Assembly: GCF_001561955.1 (NCBI RefSeq)
Contig: NZ_CP014223.1
Coordinates: 2,604,001-2,668,000 of the forward strand
Reading direction: 5' to 3'
Origin: Anaerotignum propionicum DSM 1682
GTDB taxonomy: Bacteria > Bacillota > Clostridia > Lachnospirales > Anaerotignaceae
Length of the DNA: 64,000 bases
Positions within the stretch are counted from its first letter, which is position 1. Each line of letters begins with the position of its first letter. The position numbers were made by a program, and so were the translations under genes. The notes under the pieces are model-generated. The model ran no database searches and was not told the origin of the DNA. It saw nothing but the letters and a program-made list of their open reading frames with translations. Below, piece after piece: positions 35,217 to 44,840 of the stretch.

Positions 35217-36899
35217 ATGAATTCATTGTTATTATTAATCATCTCTATTGCTGTACTTGTTATTGGCTACATTACATACGGCGGCTGGCTGGCAAAGCAA
35301 TGGGGGGTAGATCCCTCAAAAGAAACACCCTCACACACACAACAGGATGGTGTGGACTATGTCCCTGCAAAAGCCCCTGTATTAATGGGTCACCACTTTG
35401 CTTCCATTGCAGGTGCAGGTCCCATTAATGGCCCCATTCAGGCAGCTATTTTTGGTTGGCTTCCTGTATTGCTTTGGATCCTCATTGGCGGTATTTTCTT
35501 TGGTGCTGTTCAAGATTTTTCTTCAATTTTCGCATCAATTCGCCACAAAGGAAAATCAATTGGTCATGTCATTGAACAAAACGTCGGTGCAAAAGCGAAA
35601 AAGCTGTTCTTAATTTTTGCTTATCTAACTTTACTCCTGGTTGTTGCAGCTTTTGCAAGTATCGTTGTTGGAACCTTTAACGGCTTTACACCAGAGGGTG
35701 ACATCGTTCCGGCAAATGGCTCCACAGCAACAATTTCGGTATTATTCATCATTATTGCAATTATTTTCGGTGCTTTGGTCTATCGTAAAAACGCACCTCT
35801 TAGTGTGGCAACTGTTGTAGGTATTATTGCCATTATCGCATGTATTGCCATTGGTTTAAATTTCCCCATTTATTTATCAGCAACTACTTGGTTAATCCTT
35901 ATTTTAATATACATTTTTGTTGCTTCTGTTACGCCGGTTTGGATTTTGCTCCAACCCAGAGATTATTTAAATTCATTCCTTCTATATGGCATGATGATTG
36001 CAGCTGTTGTGGGTATCGTTGGAAGTCATCCCGCTATTGAGCTGCCCGCCTTCACTGGCTTTCAGGGGATTAACGGAAACAGCTCCTTGTTCCCCATGCT
36101 CTTTATCACCGTTGCCTGCGGTGCTATTTCCGGCTTCCATAGCTTGGTGGGTTCTGGTACAACTTCCAAACAGCTTAATTCAGAAAAAGATGCCAAAATT
36201 ATTGGCTTCGGTGGCATGTTAATTGAATGTGCTTTGGCAGTCATCTCTTTAATTGCAGTGGGCATTCTTTTTGCTGATGGTGCAATGCCCAATGGAACGC
36301 CTACCCAGGTTTTTGCCACAGGTATTGCATCCATGATTGCTGCCATCGGTTTGGAATCCGCTTATAATGTGGCATATGCTATCATCATTTTGGCAGTATC
36401 CGCTTTTTGTCTCACTTCTTTGGATACAGCAACAAGATTGGCAAGATATATGTTCCAAGAGTTCTTTATTCCCGAAGGAACCGATCCAAAAACATTAACA
36501 GGTTTTAAAAAGGTTTGTGCAAATCCTTATTTTGCAACCCTTGTTACTGTTATCATCGGTGGTATCATGGCAGCCGGCGGTTATGCTAAAATTTGGCCAT
36601 TGTTCGGTTCAGCCAATCAGCTCTTAGCGGCGCTGGCTCTCTTGGCTGCTGCTGCTTGGTTAGGCAATATCGGCAAGAATAATAAAATGTTTATATTTCC
36701 AATGATTTTTATGCTTATTGCAACATTAAGCGCATTGGTTATTACGTTAATTAAAAACGTGGTTGCCTTTTCTGCTGGAACTGCAACTCTTTCAACGGAA
36801 GGCTTGCAAATTCTATTCATCGTTTTATTGATTGCTCTGGCAATTGACTTGGCGATTGAAGGATGCCGTGTTATTTTTGGTAAAAAGAAAACTGCATAA
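35217..36899 (+). CDS. cstA: Carbon starvation protein CstA family (pyruvate/peptide transporter)
   Basis: A 560-residue membrane protein with about 14-16 helices. The N-terminal CstA signature is GHHFASIAGAGPINGPIQAAIFGWLP, followed by GAVQDFSS, RHKGKSIGHVIEQN and the DYLNSFLLYGMM and FHSLVGSGTTSKQL motifs. Members transport pyruvate (BtsT and CstA in E. coli) and have been linked to peptide use during starvation. The ATG at 35217 follows AAAGGAGG. It is the short form of the family (about 560 rather than 700 residues). A terminator follows. Confidence 0.93.
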   Translation: MNSLLLLIISIAVLVIGYITYGGWLAKQWGVDPSKETPSHTQQDGVDYVPAKAPVLMGHHFASIAGAGPINGPIQAAIFGWLPVLLWILIGGIFFGAVQDFSSIFASIRHKGKSIGHVIEQNVGAKAKKLFLIFAYLTLLLVVAAFASIVVGTFNGFTPEGDIVPANGSTATISVLFIIIAIIFGALVYRKNAPLSVATVVGIIAIIACIAIGLNFPIYLSATTWLILILIYIFVASVTPVWILLQPRDYLNSFLLYGMMIAAVVGIVGSHPAIELPAFTGFQGINGNSSLFPMLFITVACGAISGFHSLVGSGTTSKQLNSEKDAKIIGFGGMLIECALAVISLIAVGILFADGAMPNGTPTQVFATGIASMIAAIGLESAYNVAYAIIILAVSAFCLTSLDTATRLARYMFQEFFIPEGTDPKTLTGFKKVCANPYFATLVTVIIGGIMAAGGYAKIWPLFGSANQLLAALALLAAAAWLGNIGKNNKMFIFPMIFMLIATLSALVITLIKNVVAFSAGTATLSTEGLQILFIVLLIALAIDLAIEGCRVIFGKKKTA

Positions 36900-36930
36900 A
36901 TTGCTTTTATGCTATAAAATATAGATGATA

Positions 36931-36962
36931 AAAGACCCGTGGATTCACGGGTCTTCTTCTTA
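36931..36962. terminator. Bidirectional terminator between cstA and exoA
   Basis: A perfect 10-bp stem AAGACCCGTG/CACGGGTCTT with a 4-base loop, flanked by T-rich sequence on the plus strand and by TTTTATC on the minus strand. It serves convergent cstA and exoA. Confidence 0.87.
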
Positions 36963-36974
36963 TGTGTCATTTTA

Positions 36975-37730
36975 TTATAGCTTAATCGCTAGCTCCACAG
37001 GGCAATGGTCCGAACCCATAATATCACTATGAATCTTTGCATCCACAAGCCTCTCTTTCAGTCTTTCAGAAACAACATAATAATCAATGCGCCAACCTGC
37101 GTTGTTTTTCCTTGCATTAAAACGGTAGCTCCACCAAGAATAATTACCCGTTGCATCAGGATAAAAGAAGCGATATGTATCAATAAAACCGGCACTTAGC
37201 AGCTGGGTAAACTTCCCTCTTTCCTCATCAGTAAATCCTGCACTGCGTCTGTTAGAAGAGGGATTTTTCAGGTCTATTTCATTATGGGCAACATTTAAAT
37301 CACCGCAGATAATCACAGGCTTCTTCTCATCTAAATCGGAAACATACCCCCGAAAAGCATCCTCCCACGCCATACGGTAATCAAGCCTTGCATTTTCTTG
37401 CTGAGAGTTCGGTGTATACACTGTAATGTGATAAAACTCCTCAAACTCTAGTGTAATTACTCTTCCCTCGGTATCATGGGCATCATGGCCCAACCCATAA
37501 GAAACAGATAAAGGCTCTTTTTTTGTGAATACAGCAACTCCGGAATAGCCCTTTTTCTGAGCGTAATTCCAATATTGAAAATACCCCTCTGTATCTAATT
37601 CTATCTGCCCCTCTTGAAGCTTTGTTTCCTGTAATGAGAAAATATCTACATCCACTTCCTTAAAATATTCCATAAAGCCTTTGCCAACTGCGGCACGCAA
37701 GCCATTCACATTCCATGAAATCATCCTCAT
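36975..37730 (-). CDS. exoA: Exodeoxyribonuclease III / AP endonuclease (ExoA type)
   Basis: A 251-residue enzyme of the exonuclease III family for base-excision repair. The conserved elements are ISWNVNGLRA, DIFSLQETKLQ with the metal-binding Glu, GDLNVAHNEIDLKNP, SAGFTDEER, and the catalytic GSDHCPVEL end. The ATG at 37730 has AAAGGGAG upstream. It stands alone on the minus strand. Confidence 0.95.
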   Translation of the reverse strand: MRMISWNVNGLRAAVGKGFMEYFKEVDVDIFSLQETKLQEGQIELDTEGYFQYWNYAQKKGYSGVAVFTKKEPLSVSYGLGHDAHDTEGRVITLEFEEFYHITVYTPNSQQENARLDYRMAWEDAFRGYVSDLDEKKPVIICGDLNVAHNEIDLKNPSSNRRSAGFTDEERGKFTQLLSAGFIDTYRFFYPDATGNYSWWSYRFNARKNNAGWRIDYYVVSERLKERLVDAKIHSDIMGSDHCPVELAIKL

Positions 37731-37959
37731 TGAAACACTCCCTTTCAATTTACGAATCAAATCTATATTTTTCTAACTACATTTTTTGATACTTTTTGAC
37801 ACCCTTCAATTCTAACATAATTAGAAGTTTTTTTTCAACAAATTAAAATGCCAAAACCCCCTTTCATTAAATATAATACTTTCTTTTGTTTTGCATATCC
37901 TTTAGCTTGTATCTTATCTTAATTTCAACTAAAATCAGAATAGATGGAAAGGAGTGTTC

Positions 37960-38298
37960 ATGATGAATATACAAATCTATGGCTCCCAAAAGAGTTTTGA
38001 CACAAAAAAAGCAGAACGTTATTTTAAAGAGAGAAAAATACCTTACCAATATATTAACATTCATGAATTCGGAATGAGTAAAAGCGTTTTTGAAGCTGCA
38101 AAGAGGAGTATTCCACTGGAGGATATGATTGACCGCAAAGCAAAAGCATATCAAACCTTGTTTATGGATTATATTGATGAAAGTAAACGGGAGGGCACCT
38201 TGTTGGAAAATCCTGTTCTTTTTATGACTCCCATTGTGAGAAACGGAAAGGATTTTACATTAGGCTACTGTCCCGATGTATGGAAAGAATGGAGTTAA
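37960..38298 (+). CDS. ArsC-family thioredoxin-fold protein lacking the active-site Cys
   Basis: A 112-residue ArsC/Spx/YffB superfamily member. The N terminus reads QIYGSQKSFDTKKAERYFKERKIPYQYINI, where the active-site Cys of arsenate reductases and Spx is replaced by Ser (position 11 region). The rest, with EGTLLENPVLFMTPIVRNGKDFTLGYCPDVWKEW, keeps the cis-Pro (ENPVLFMTPIV) fold signature. A dead or altered redox enzyme is likely; a DNA- or RNA-polymerase-binding role as in Spx is conceivable but unproven. AAAGGAG precedes the ATG. It is 15 bases before a nitrilase gene. Confidence 0.8.
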   Translation: MMNIQIYGSQKSFDTKKAERYFKERKIPYQYINIHEFGMSKSVFEAAKRSIPLEDMIDRKAKAYQTLFMDYIDESKREGTLLENPVLFMTPIVRNGKDFTLGYCPDVWKEWS

Positions 38299-38313
38299 GA
38301 GGAGGCGAAGCTG

Positions 38314-39126
38314 ATGCGTATCGGTCTGGCTCAAATAGATATGGGCTTTGAACATAAACAATATGCAAGAACGCTTTGCCAGGAAATGATTCTTACTGGT
38401 GCAAAAGAAAACGTGGATTTTATGGTATTCCCCGAGATGACCTTAACAGGTTTTACCGTAAACATAAAGGAATTGGGGGAAGCTTTTGAAACCAGTGAGA
38501 CCATTCAATTTTTCAAACAACAAGCTATCTTGCATCACATGGCAATCTGTTTCGGCCTGCCTATTGTGGATTCCCAAAAAGCTGAAAATCAATGTGTCAT
38601 CCTATCTGCCACAGGGGAACTTCTGGCTAACTATGCAAAAATCCACCCCTTTTCTTTTGGTACCGAGAAGGAATTTTATATAGGAGGAACCACGCTGGCT
38701 TTCTGCCAAATAAAAGATTTTACCTTGTCACCCTTCATTTGCTATGACTTGCGGTTTCCTGAAATTTTTCAGATTGCCTCTAAGCAAAGCACTTTATTAG
38801 TGGTCATTGCCAACTGGCCTGTATCTCGTAAAGAAGATTGGTCAATTCTATTAAAAGCAAGGGCCATCGAAAACCAAGCCTTTGTGGTGGGTGTAAATCG
38901 GGCAGGCACCGGTGGTGGCCTTGCGTATTTTGGCGATAGCATGGTAATCTCCCCACGTGGAAAAATACTTGCCCAAGCAAAAGATGGAACCAATCTTACA
39001 ACCTTTGATATTTCTTGTGAGGAAGCCCTTCAATGTAGAAATAAATTCCCTCTAAAATCTGACCGACGGCCTGAGCTGTATCAACAGCTTATGATAAACG
39101 TAAATGGAGAAAGGAGTTCCATATGA
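38314..39126 (+). CDS. Carbon-nitrogen hydrolase (nitrilase family, omega-amidase-like)
   Basis: A 270-residue amidase of the nitrilase superfamily. The catalytic triad is visible: Glu in VFPEMTLTGF, Lys in YAKIHPFSFGTE, and Cys in SPFICYDLRFPEIF. The PEMTLTGF and KIHPFSFGTEKEFY pattern resembles YafV/Nit2 omega-amidase proteins that deaminate 2-ketoglutaramate or repair deaminated glutathione. The specific substrate is inferred. It overlaps the phosphatase gene by 4 bases. Confidence 0.9.
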   Translation: MRIGLAQIDMGFEHKQYARTLCQEMILTGAKENVDFMVFPEMTLTGFTVNIKELGEAFETSETIQFFKQQAILHHMAICFGLPIVDSQKAENQCVILSATGELLANYAKIHPFSFGTEKEFYIGGTTLAFCQIKDFTLSPFICYDLRFPEIFQIASKQSTLLVVIANWPVSRKEDWSILLKARAIENQAFVVGVNRAGTGGGLAYFGDSMVISPRGKILAQAKDGTNLTTFDISCEEALQCRNKFPLKSDRRPELYQQLMINVNGERSSI

Positions 39127-39587
39127 TTCGTGTATTATTTGTATGCCATGGAAATATCTGTCGTTCCCCTATGGCAGAATTTCTATTTCGAGATATGTTG
39201 ATAAAAAAGGGGCTAAATCAAGATTTTTATGTTGCCTCCGCCGCCACCAGTCGAGAAGAAATCGGTAATACTGTCTATCCCCCAGCAAAGAAAAAACTAA
39301 ACTCTTTGGGAATAGATTGCAGTGGAAAAACAGCTCGGCAAGTGACTAAACAGGACTATGTTGATTTTGATTATCTGCTGGTAATGGAGGCCTATAACAC
39401 AAAAAATATAATGAGAATCTTAGGGCATGACCCTCAAAAGAAAGTATATCGTCTTTTGGATTTCTCACAGCGCCCCAGAGATATTGCTGACCCTTGGTAT
39501 TCAGGAGATTTCGATATTACCCATACGGATATTTTGGAGGGACTGGAAGCTTTTCTAGAATTTGCTTTGAAAAATGAACTGAATTGA
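39123..39587 (+). CDS. Low-molecular-weight protein tyrosine phosphatase
   Basis: A 154-residue Wzb/YwlE-type phosphatase. The P-loop VCHGNICRSPMAE has the catalytic Cys and Arg, and the general acid Asp is in the DPWYSGDF motif near the C terminus. Such enzymes dephosphorylate tyrosine or, in YwlE, arginine residues. It is preceded by AAAGGAG and coupled to the nitrilase gene. Confidence 0.92.
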   Translation: MIRVLFVCHGNICRSPMAEFLFRDMLIKKGLNQDFYVASAATSREEIGNTVYPPAKKKLNSLGIDCSGKTARQVTKQDYVDFDYLLVMEAYNTKNIMRILGHDPQKKVYRLLDFSQRPRDIADPWYSGDFDITHTDILEGLEAFLEFALKNELN

Positions 39588-39749
39588 TGTAACGATTCAT
39601 ATTAACCTCTGGGATAAAAAAGCCTTTTGCCTATCATATGGAGACTATAAATACCCATAACAGCTTCCGTAACATCACAATAAAAAAATATCACGGAAAT
39701 ATAAGTATTTCTATTAATATCAACTCTTTTTAAACAAAGTTGAAATTTG

Positions 39750-39788
39750 GGAGGCATGCGGTTTTTATCCCGTTGCCTCCTCATTTTA
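39750..39788 (+). terminator. Possible terminator of the ArsC-like/nitrilase/phosphatase operon
   Basis: A 7-bp GGAGGCA/TGCCTCC stem with a 17-base loop and a TCATTTTATT tail on the plus strand. It is 160 bases after the phosphatase stop, so the assignment is moderate. Confidence 0.45.
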
Positions 39789-39849
39789 TTATCTATAGAT
39801 TTATACCACGTTTTTATTTAGATAAATAACGTCACCTCTAAATCTTCAA

Positions 39850-40644
39850 TTAATACTGCCCCATAGCGGCCTTCATAGTCCTAACAAATTCAGATACAGG
39901 CTCTATACATTCTCTCCCATAAGCTCCCACCATTTTCACAATTGCACTTCCCACAATAACACCATCGGCAACCGTACTCATTTCCGCAGCAGTTTCAGGG
40001 TTTGAAATGCCAAAGCCAATGGCACAGGGGATATCCTTAATCTCTTTCAACCTTGCCACCATTGCCCCAACATCTGTTGTAATTTCATTTCTGGTTCCCG
40101 TAACCCCCAAAGACGAAACACAATAAACAAACCCTTCTGCCTCCGCCGCAATTTTACTGATTCTATGTTTAGATGTGGGAGCAATGAGAGAAATCTGCTT
40201 AACTCCGTATTCCTGAAATTTATCCCCCATTTCTCCCTTTTCCTCAAAAGGAATGTCAGGAAGAATGACACAGCAGATACCGCAGTCCTTACATTTCAAA
40301 AGAAATCTGTCCAGACCATAGGTAAACACAAGATTGGCATAGGTCATAAAGGCAAGGGGTACATTAGATTTTTCTCGAATTTTCTTAACCATTGCAAAAA
40401 TTTCATCTGTTGTAGTACCGCAATTTAAAGCCCGCTGACTGGCCTCTTGAATCACCAAGCCTTCGGCAACTGGGTCGGAAAAAGGTATCCCCAGTTCAAT
40501 CAAATCAGCCCCAGCTTCCTCCATAGCATAAACCAGCTTCTCTGTGGTTTCCAAATCCGGGTCACCACAAGTAATAAAGGGAATGAATGCTTTTCCTTTG
40601 GAAAACGCTTTGTCTATGTAGTCTTGTGCTGTCAATTTATTCAT
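39850..40644 (-). CDS. trpA: Tryptophan synthase alpha subunit
   Basis: A 264-residue TIM barrel. TrpA cleaves indole-3-glycerol phosphate to indole and glyceraldehyde 3-phosphate, passing indole through a channel to TrpB. Visible motifs: [39 protein letters not shown] (catalytic Glu and Asp), and [12 protein letters not shown], with GFGISNPE. The ATG at 40644 has GGGGG upstream and overlaps trpB by 8 bases. Last gene of the trp operon. Confidence 0.96.
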   Translation of the reverse strand: MNKLTAQDYIDKAFSKGKAFIPFITCGDPDLETTEKLVYAMEEAGADLIELGIPFSDPVAEGLVIQEASQRALNCGTTTDEIFAMVKKIREKSNVPLAFMTYANLVFTYGLDRFLLKCKDCGICCVILPDIPFEEKGEMGDKFQEYGVKQISLIAPTSKHRISKIAAEAEGFVYCVSSLGVTGTRNEITTDVGAMVARLKEIKDIPCAIGFGISNPETAAEMSTVADGVIVGSAIVKMVGAYGRECIEPVSEFVRTMKAAMGQY

Positions 40645-41827
40645 AAATCTCAACCCCCTTGTATCTTGCAATCGCCGCCACATCTTTATCCCCTCGCCCC
40701 GAAACATTTACTACTATGATTTGGTCTTTCCCCATGGTAGGTGCCAGCTTCATTGCATAGGAAATTGCATGGGCACTTTCAATTGCAGGAATGATTCCTT
40801 CAATTCTTGAAAGATATTCAAAGGCTTCCACCGCCTCATCATCAGTAACAGGAACATATTCTGCTCTGCCTGCATCTCTTAAATAAGCATGCTCAGGCCC
40901 AATCCCTGGGTAGTCCAACCCCGCTGAAATAGAATAAACAGGAGCAATCTGACCATATTCATCCTGACAAAAATAAGACTTCATGCCATGAAAAATACCA
41001 ACACTGCCTGTAGCCATGGTTGCGGCGGTATCCTTTGTGTCAACACCTCTTCCCGCCGCTTCACAACCAATGAGCCGCACCTCCTTATCCTCAATAAAAT
41101 TGTAAAATGCTCCCATGGCATTGCTCCCTCCACCTACACAGGCAAGAACAGCATCAGGTAATCTGCCCTCCTTCTCTAGCACCTGCTCCTTGATTTCCTT
41201 GCTGATCACCGCCTGAAAATCACGCACGATCAACGGAAACGGATGAGGCCCCATTACCGAACCCAAAACATAATGGGTATCATCAATTCTTTGTGTCCAC
41301 TCCCGAAAAGTTTCGTTTACTGCATCCTTCAGGGTCATCGTTCCGCTGGTAACGGAATGCACCTTTGCGCCCAAAAGCTCCATACGATACACATTTAAGG
41401 CTTGACGGTCAGTATCGTGCTTTCCCATATAAATTTCGCATTCCAACCCCATCAGTGCCGCGGCTGTTGCCGTTGCAACACCATGCTGACCTGCACCTGT
41501 TTCCGCAATAACTCTTGTCTTTCCCATTTTCTTTGCCAAGAGCACCTGCCCTAAAACGTTATTGATTTTGTGGGAACCAGTATGATTCAAATCCTCTCGC
41601 TTCAAATAAATCTTTGCACCACCAAGCTTCTCTGTCATATGCTTTGCATAATAAAGATTTGAAGGGCGCCCCGCAAAGTTACTCAATAAATCCTCCAGCT
41701 CTGCCACAAATTCAGGATCACCCTTGTATTTGTGATAAGCCTCTTCAAGCTCAATCACTGCGTTCATTAAAGTTTCAGGTATAAACTGTCCACCGAACTC
41801 TCCAAACCTGCCTTGTTTCTCTTTCAT
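40637..41827 (-). CDS. trpB: Tryptophan synthase beta subunit
   Basis: A 396-residue PLP enzyme joining indole and serine. The PLP lysine lies in [18 protein letters not shown], and [10 protein letters not shown] binds the phosphate; [22 protein letters not shown] and RGDKDVAA are family signatures. It follows trpF with a 17-base gap and forms the alpha2-beta2 complex with TrpA. Confidence 0.97.
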   Translation of the reverse strand: MKEKQGRFGEFGGQFIPETLMNAVIELEEAYHKYKGDPEFVAELEDLLSNFAGRPSNLYYAKHMTEKLGGAKIYLKREDLNHTGSHKINNVLGQVLLAKKMGKTRVIAETGAGQHGVATATAAALMGLECEIYMGKHDTDRQALNVYRMELLGAKVHSVTSGTMTLKDAVNETFREWTQRIDDTHYVLGSVMGPHPFPLIVRDFQAVISKEIKEQVLEKEGRLPDAVLACVGGGSNAMGAFYNFIEDKEVRLIGCEAAGRGVDTKDTAATMATGSVGIFHGMKSYFCQDEYGQIAPVYSISAGLDYPGIGPEHAYLRDAGRAEYVPVTDDEAVEAFEYLSRIEGIIPAIESAHAISYAMKLAPTMGKDQIIVVNVSGRGDKDVAAIARYKGVEIYE

Positions 41828-41844
41828 ATAATCAATCCTTCCTC

Positions 41845-42456
41845 TTATAGTAGCTTTGCGAGGGCTACCACACCCATAAACTTTCTGTCATCCTTATATC
41901 CATTTGTTTCACAACCACTGCTCACATCAAAGGCAAAGGGCTTGCAGGTTCTTGCCGCCTTGCCCATATTACTGGCATTTAATCCCCCTGCTAGGAAATA
42001 TGGTTTTTTGATAGGGGGAATCACTCTATGGTCAAAGGCCTCTCCGCTACCACCGTAATTGTACTCTCGGTAAGTATCTAATAATAAATACTCGCAAGGA
42101 AGTTTTTCCGCCGCCAAAATCTCCCCTGCATTTTTTACCCGCACCGCCTTTATAATGGGATTTTGTACAACCTCTTTTAACTGACGGATATAATCCTCAT
42201 CCTCATCTCCATGAAGTTGAACCATATCAATAATTCCTTGGGAGCAAAGGTCTGCAATCAGAGAAATCTCCTCATTTACAAATACGCCAACTGCACTGAT
42301 ACCCAAATCCAGTTTACCCTTTAGCTGAGCAGCTTTTTCAGGGGACACATATCTTGCACTTGGTGGGTAAAACACAAACCCAATGAAATTAGGCTTATAT
42401 GTGTTTGCCATTGTAATATCTTCTTCTCGGCTCAAACCGCATATTTTAATATTCAT
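41845..42456 (-). CDS. trpF: Phosphoribosylanthranilate isomerase
   Basis: A 203-residue TIM barrel of usual length for TrpF. It has [14 protein letters not shown] at the start with the catalytic Cys, [28 protein letters not shown], and the [10 protein letters not shown] phosphate-binding end, with a catalytic Asp in [19 protein letters not shown]. It catalyses the Amadori step of tryptophan synthesis. It overlaps trpC by 4 bases. Confidence 0.96.
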   Translation of the reverse strand: MNIKICGLSREEDITMANTYKPNFIGFVFYPPSARYVSPEKAAQLKGKLDLGISAVGVFVNEEISLIADLCSQGIIDMVQLHGDEDEDYIRQLKEVVQNPIIKAVRVKNAGEILAAEKLPCEYLLLDTYREYNYGGSGEAFDHRVIPPIKKPYFLAGGLNASNMGKAARTCKPFAFDVSSGCETNGYKDDRKFMGVVALAKLL

Positions 42457-43235
42457 AATTCTCCTTTCAGAGCTTCCAGCTCTTTCTTTTTATCGTTTGC
42501 CCGCATTAGGGTTTCCCCAATCAAGACGGCGTCCAGTCCTGCGTCTCTTATTTTTGCAATATCTGTCGCAGTTTTTATGCCACTTTCCCCGATGGTAATT
42601 ACATCCTTTGGGATATATCTTTTCAGTCTAACGCAGTTCTGAATGTCAACAGTAAAATCCTTTAAATTTCGGTTATTCACACCAATGATTCTTGCTCCCG
42701 CCTTTACCGCTGAAGCAATCTCTGTTTCATCATGAGCCTCCACAAGGGCACTCAAACCCAAATTGTCGCAGACTTTTATATATTGCTTTAATGTATCGGT
42801 TTCCAGCAAAGCACAAATCAATAAAACTGCCGAAGCTCCCAAGGCTTTTGCTTGATAAATCATATACGCATCCACCGTGAAATCCTTTCGCAAAAGCGGG
42901 CTTTTCACCTGCTTACTGATTTCAGCCAGATACTCATCTCGCCCAAGAAATTTTGTAGGCTCAGTCAGGACAGAAATACAGTCTGCTCCCCCTTGTTCAT
43001 ACTCCTTTGCAATTTCCAAATAAGGAAAGTCCTGTGTAATAATGCTTTTGGAAGGACTTGCTTTTTTCACCTCACAAATAAAAGCAAGACCCTCTTTTCG
43101 CAAGGCTTTCTCAAAGGCAAAGGGAGTATTTGTGTTATTGCTTTTAGCAAGCTCCTTCATTTCCTCCAAGGAAAACCTTTTTTTCTGTTCCGCTATACGT
43201 TTTCGTGCACTGTTTGCCAACTCATCCAGAATCAT
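42453..43235 (-). CDS. trpC: Indole-3-glycerol phosphate synthase
   Basis: A 260-residue TIM barrel. The signature FICEVKKASPSKSIITQDF contains the catalytic Lys, followed by SVLTEPTKFLGRDEYL, LLRKDFTVDAYMIYQAKALGASAVLLI, GVNNRNLKDF and GESGIKT. The ATG at 43235 has GGGGGGAG upstream; a longer frame overlapping trpD is unlikely. It cyclises the product of TrpF. Confidence 0.96.
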   Translation of the reverse strand: MILDELANSARKRIAEQKKRFSLEEMKELAKSNNTNTPFAFEKALRKEGLAFICEVKKASPSKSIITQDFPYLEIAKEYEQGGADCISVLTEPTKFLGRDEYLAEISKQVKSPLLRKDFTVDAYMIYQAKALGASAVLLICALLETDTLKQYIKVCDNLGLSALVEAHDETEIASAVKAGARIIGVNNRNLKDFTVDIQNCVRLKRYIPKDVITIGESGIKTATDIAKIRDAGLDAVLIGETLMRANDKKKELEALKGEL

Positions 43236-43248
43236 ATTCTCCCCCCAA

Positions 43249-44259
43249 TCATCGGTTCGTTGCTTGAATAAAGACTTCCAGCTTCTCCATTGCCTTGCCG
43301 CTTTCCAGCATTTCCTTTGCAATCTGAATCCCCTCTTGAATGGTATGACATTTCTCTGCAATATAGAGGGAAACCCCTGCATTCAAAAGCACCACATCCC
43401 GTTTTACCCCCTGCTCCTTCCCAGAAAGAATATCCAAGGCTATTTTCTTATTTTCCTCAGGATTACCACCTACAAGCTCTGATGGCTGACAATAGGTAAA
43501 ACCGTAATCCTCAGGGTCAATCACACGGCTTTTTAACTTTCCGTTTCGTATCTCACAGGCTGTTGTTGTGGTTGTCATGGTGATTTCGTCCAAACCATCA
43601 TCGCCGCAAACCACCATTCCCGCCTTGACTCCCAGATTCAACATAACTTGGGCGAGAGGGCGAACCAGTGCCTTATCATAAACCCCCATCAACTCCATAT
43701 TTGCCCCTGCGGGGTTTGCAAGGGGGCCAAGAATATTAAAAATTGTTCTCACCCCCAAGCTTTTTCTCACAGGTGCTACAAACTTCATAGATGGGTGATA
43801 TTTCTGAGCATACATGAAGCAGATATTATTTTCTTCAAGGCATTTGGTCATGACATCTATTTCCGCGGCAATGTTTACACCTAAGCTCTCCAAAACATCT
43901 GCCGCTCCGCATTTGCTGGAAACGCTTCTATTGCCGTGCTTTGCAACAGGTACCCCCGCCGCTGAAATCACAAAAGCTGAAATGGTAGAGATGTTAAAGG
44001 TAAACGCTTCATCCCCCCCGGTACCCACAATTTCTAGAACGTCCTTATCGTGGAGTAGTCTGGTGCAGGCTTTGCGCATTCCCTTTGCACTTGCAGTAAT
44101 CTCGTCTATAGTTTCTCCCTTCATGCGAAGAGCTGTCAAATATGCCGCCATTTCAGTTTCTGAAGCACTTCCCGACATGATCTCATTCATTACCTCTTCC
44201 GCCATCTCTGTTGAAATATTGTGTTTTTCCATGGCCAGTTTCATTGCTTTCTTTATCAT
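43249..44259 (-). CDS. trpD: Anthranilate phosphoribosyltransferase
   Basis: A 336-residue TrpD of nucleoside phosphorylase-like fold, transferring phosphoribose from PRPP to anthranilate. Motifs: VGTGGDEAFTFNIST, KHGNRSVSSKCGAADVLESLGV (anthranilate/PRPP site), RTIFNILGPLANPA and the D-D-metal site in DGLDEITM. It lies 17 bases after trpG, separate from it (no fusion). Confidence 0.96.
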   Translation of the reverse strand: MIKKAMKLAMEKHNISTEMAEEVMNEIMSGSASETEMAAYLTALRMKGETIDEITASAKGMRKACTRLLHDKDVLEIVGTGGDEAFTFNISTISAFVISAAGVPVAKHGNRSVSSKCGAADVLESLGVNIAAEIDVMTKCLEENNICFMYAQKYHPSMKFVAPVRKSLGVRTIFNILGPLANPAGANMELMGVYDKALVRPLAQVMLNLGVKAGMVVCGDDGLDEITMTTTTTACEIRNGKLKSRVIDPEDYGFTYCQPSELVGGNPEENKKIALDILSGKEQGVKRDVVLLNAGVSLYIAEKCHTIQEGIQIAKEMLESGKAMEKLEVFIQATNR

Positions 44260-44276
44260 AAAAATTCACCTCCGAT

Positions 44277-44840
44277 TTATAATTCTAGAAAGTTTTTCAT
44301 AATTTCACTGCCGTACTGAGATAAAATGGACTCTGGGTGAAACTGCAAACCATAAATCTGCTTATCCTTCACCTTTACCGCCATAACCTCCCCATCAACC
44401 TCCCCAAGAATCTCCAGGGTTTCAGGTATTGTGCTCCGTTGTGCCACAAGAGAATGATATCTTGCCGCTTTTATTCTCTTTGGTAAATTCTCGAAAATGG
44501 GTGCAGAATTGTCTATTTCAATTTCGCTTTGTTTACCATGCATCAGCCTGTTTGCATGAACGATTTTTGCACCATAAACCTCACAAATTGCCTGATGCCC
44601 TAAACACACCCCCAAAATCTTATACTGATTCCCAAGCTTTTGAATGACCGCTTCACTGATTCCCGCTTCATGGGGGTAGCAAGGTCCAGGTGAAATAATA
44701 ATGCTATTCGGATGAAGCTGGTCAATCTCCTCGGGAGTGATGCTGTCATTTCTAAACACCCTTATATCATCATCAAACTGATATGCGAGATGTACCAGAT
44801 TGTATGTAAAGCTATCAAAATTATCAATTACCACAATCAT
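44277..44840 (-). CDS. trpG: Anthranilate synthase, glutamine amidotransferase subunit
   Basis: A 187-residue class I glutaminase that supplies ammonia to TrpE. The catalytic Cys is in GVCLGHQAICE, with ISPGPCYPHEAG and the His-Glu pair in GLQFHPESIL. It overlaps trpE by 4 bases. In some bacteria the same protein also serves aminodeoxychorismate synthase (PabA); its position within trp favours TrpG. Confidence 0.95.
   Translation of the reverse strand: MIVVIDNFDSFTYNLVHLAYQFDDDIRVFRNDSITPEEIDQLHPNSIIISPGPCYPHEAGISEAVIQKLGNQYKILGVCLGHQAICEVYGAKIVHANRLMHGKQSEIEIDNSAPIFENLPKRIKAARYHSLVAQRSTIPETLEILGEVDGEVMAVKVKDKQIYGLQFHPESILSQYGSEIMKNFLEL

Noticed and set aside
37800-37840. A 6-bp stem followed by T8 on the plus strand between exoA and the ArsC-like gene
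   Set aside because: No plus-strand gene precedes it, and the stem is too weak; I do not count it as a terminator.
39602-39784. A 60-codon minus-strand frame after trpA
   Set aside because: It lacks a ribosome site at either ATG, and contains the inverted repeat of a likely terminator; composition is only weakly protein-like.
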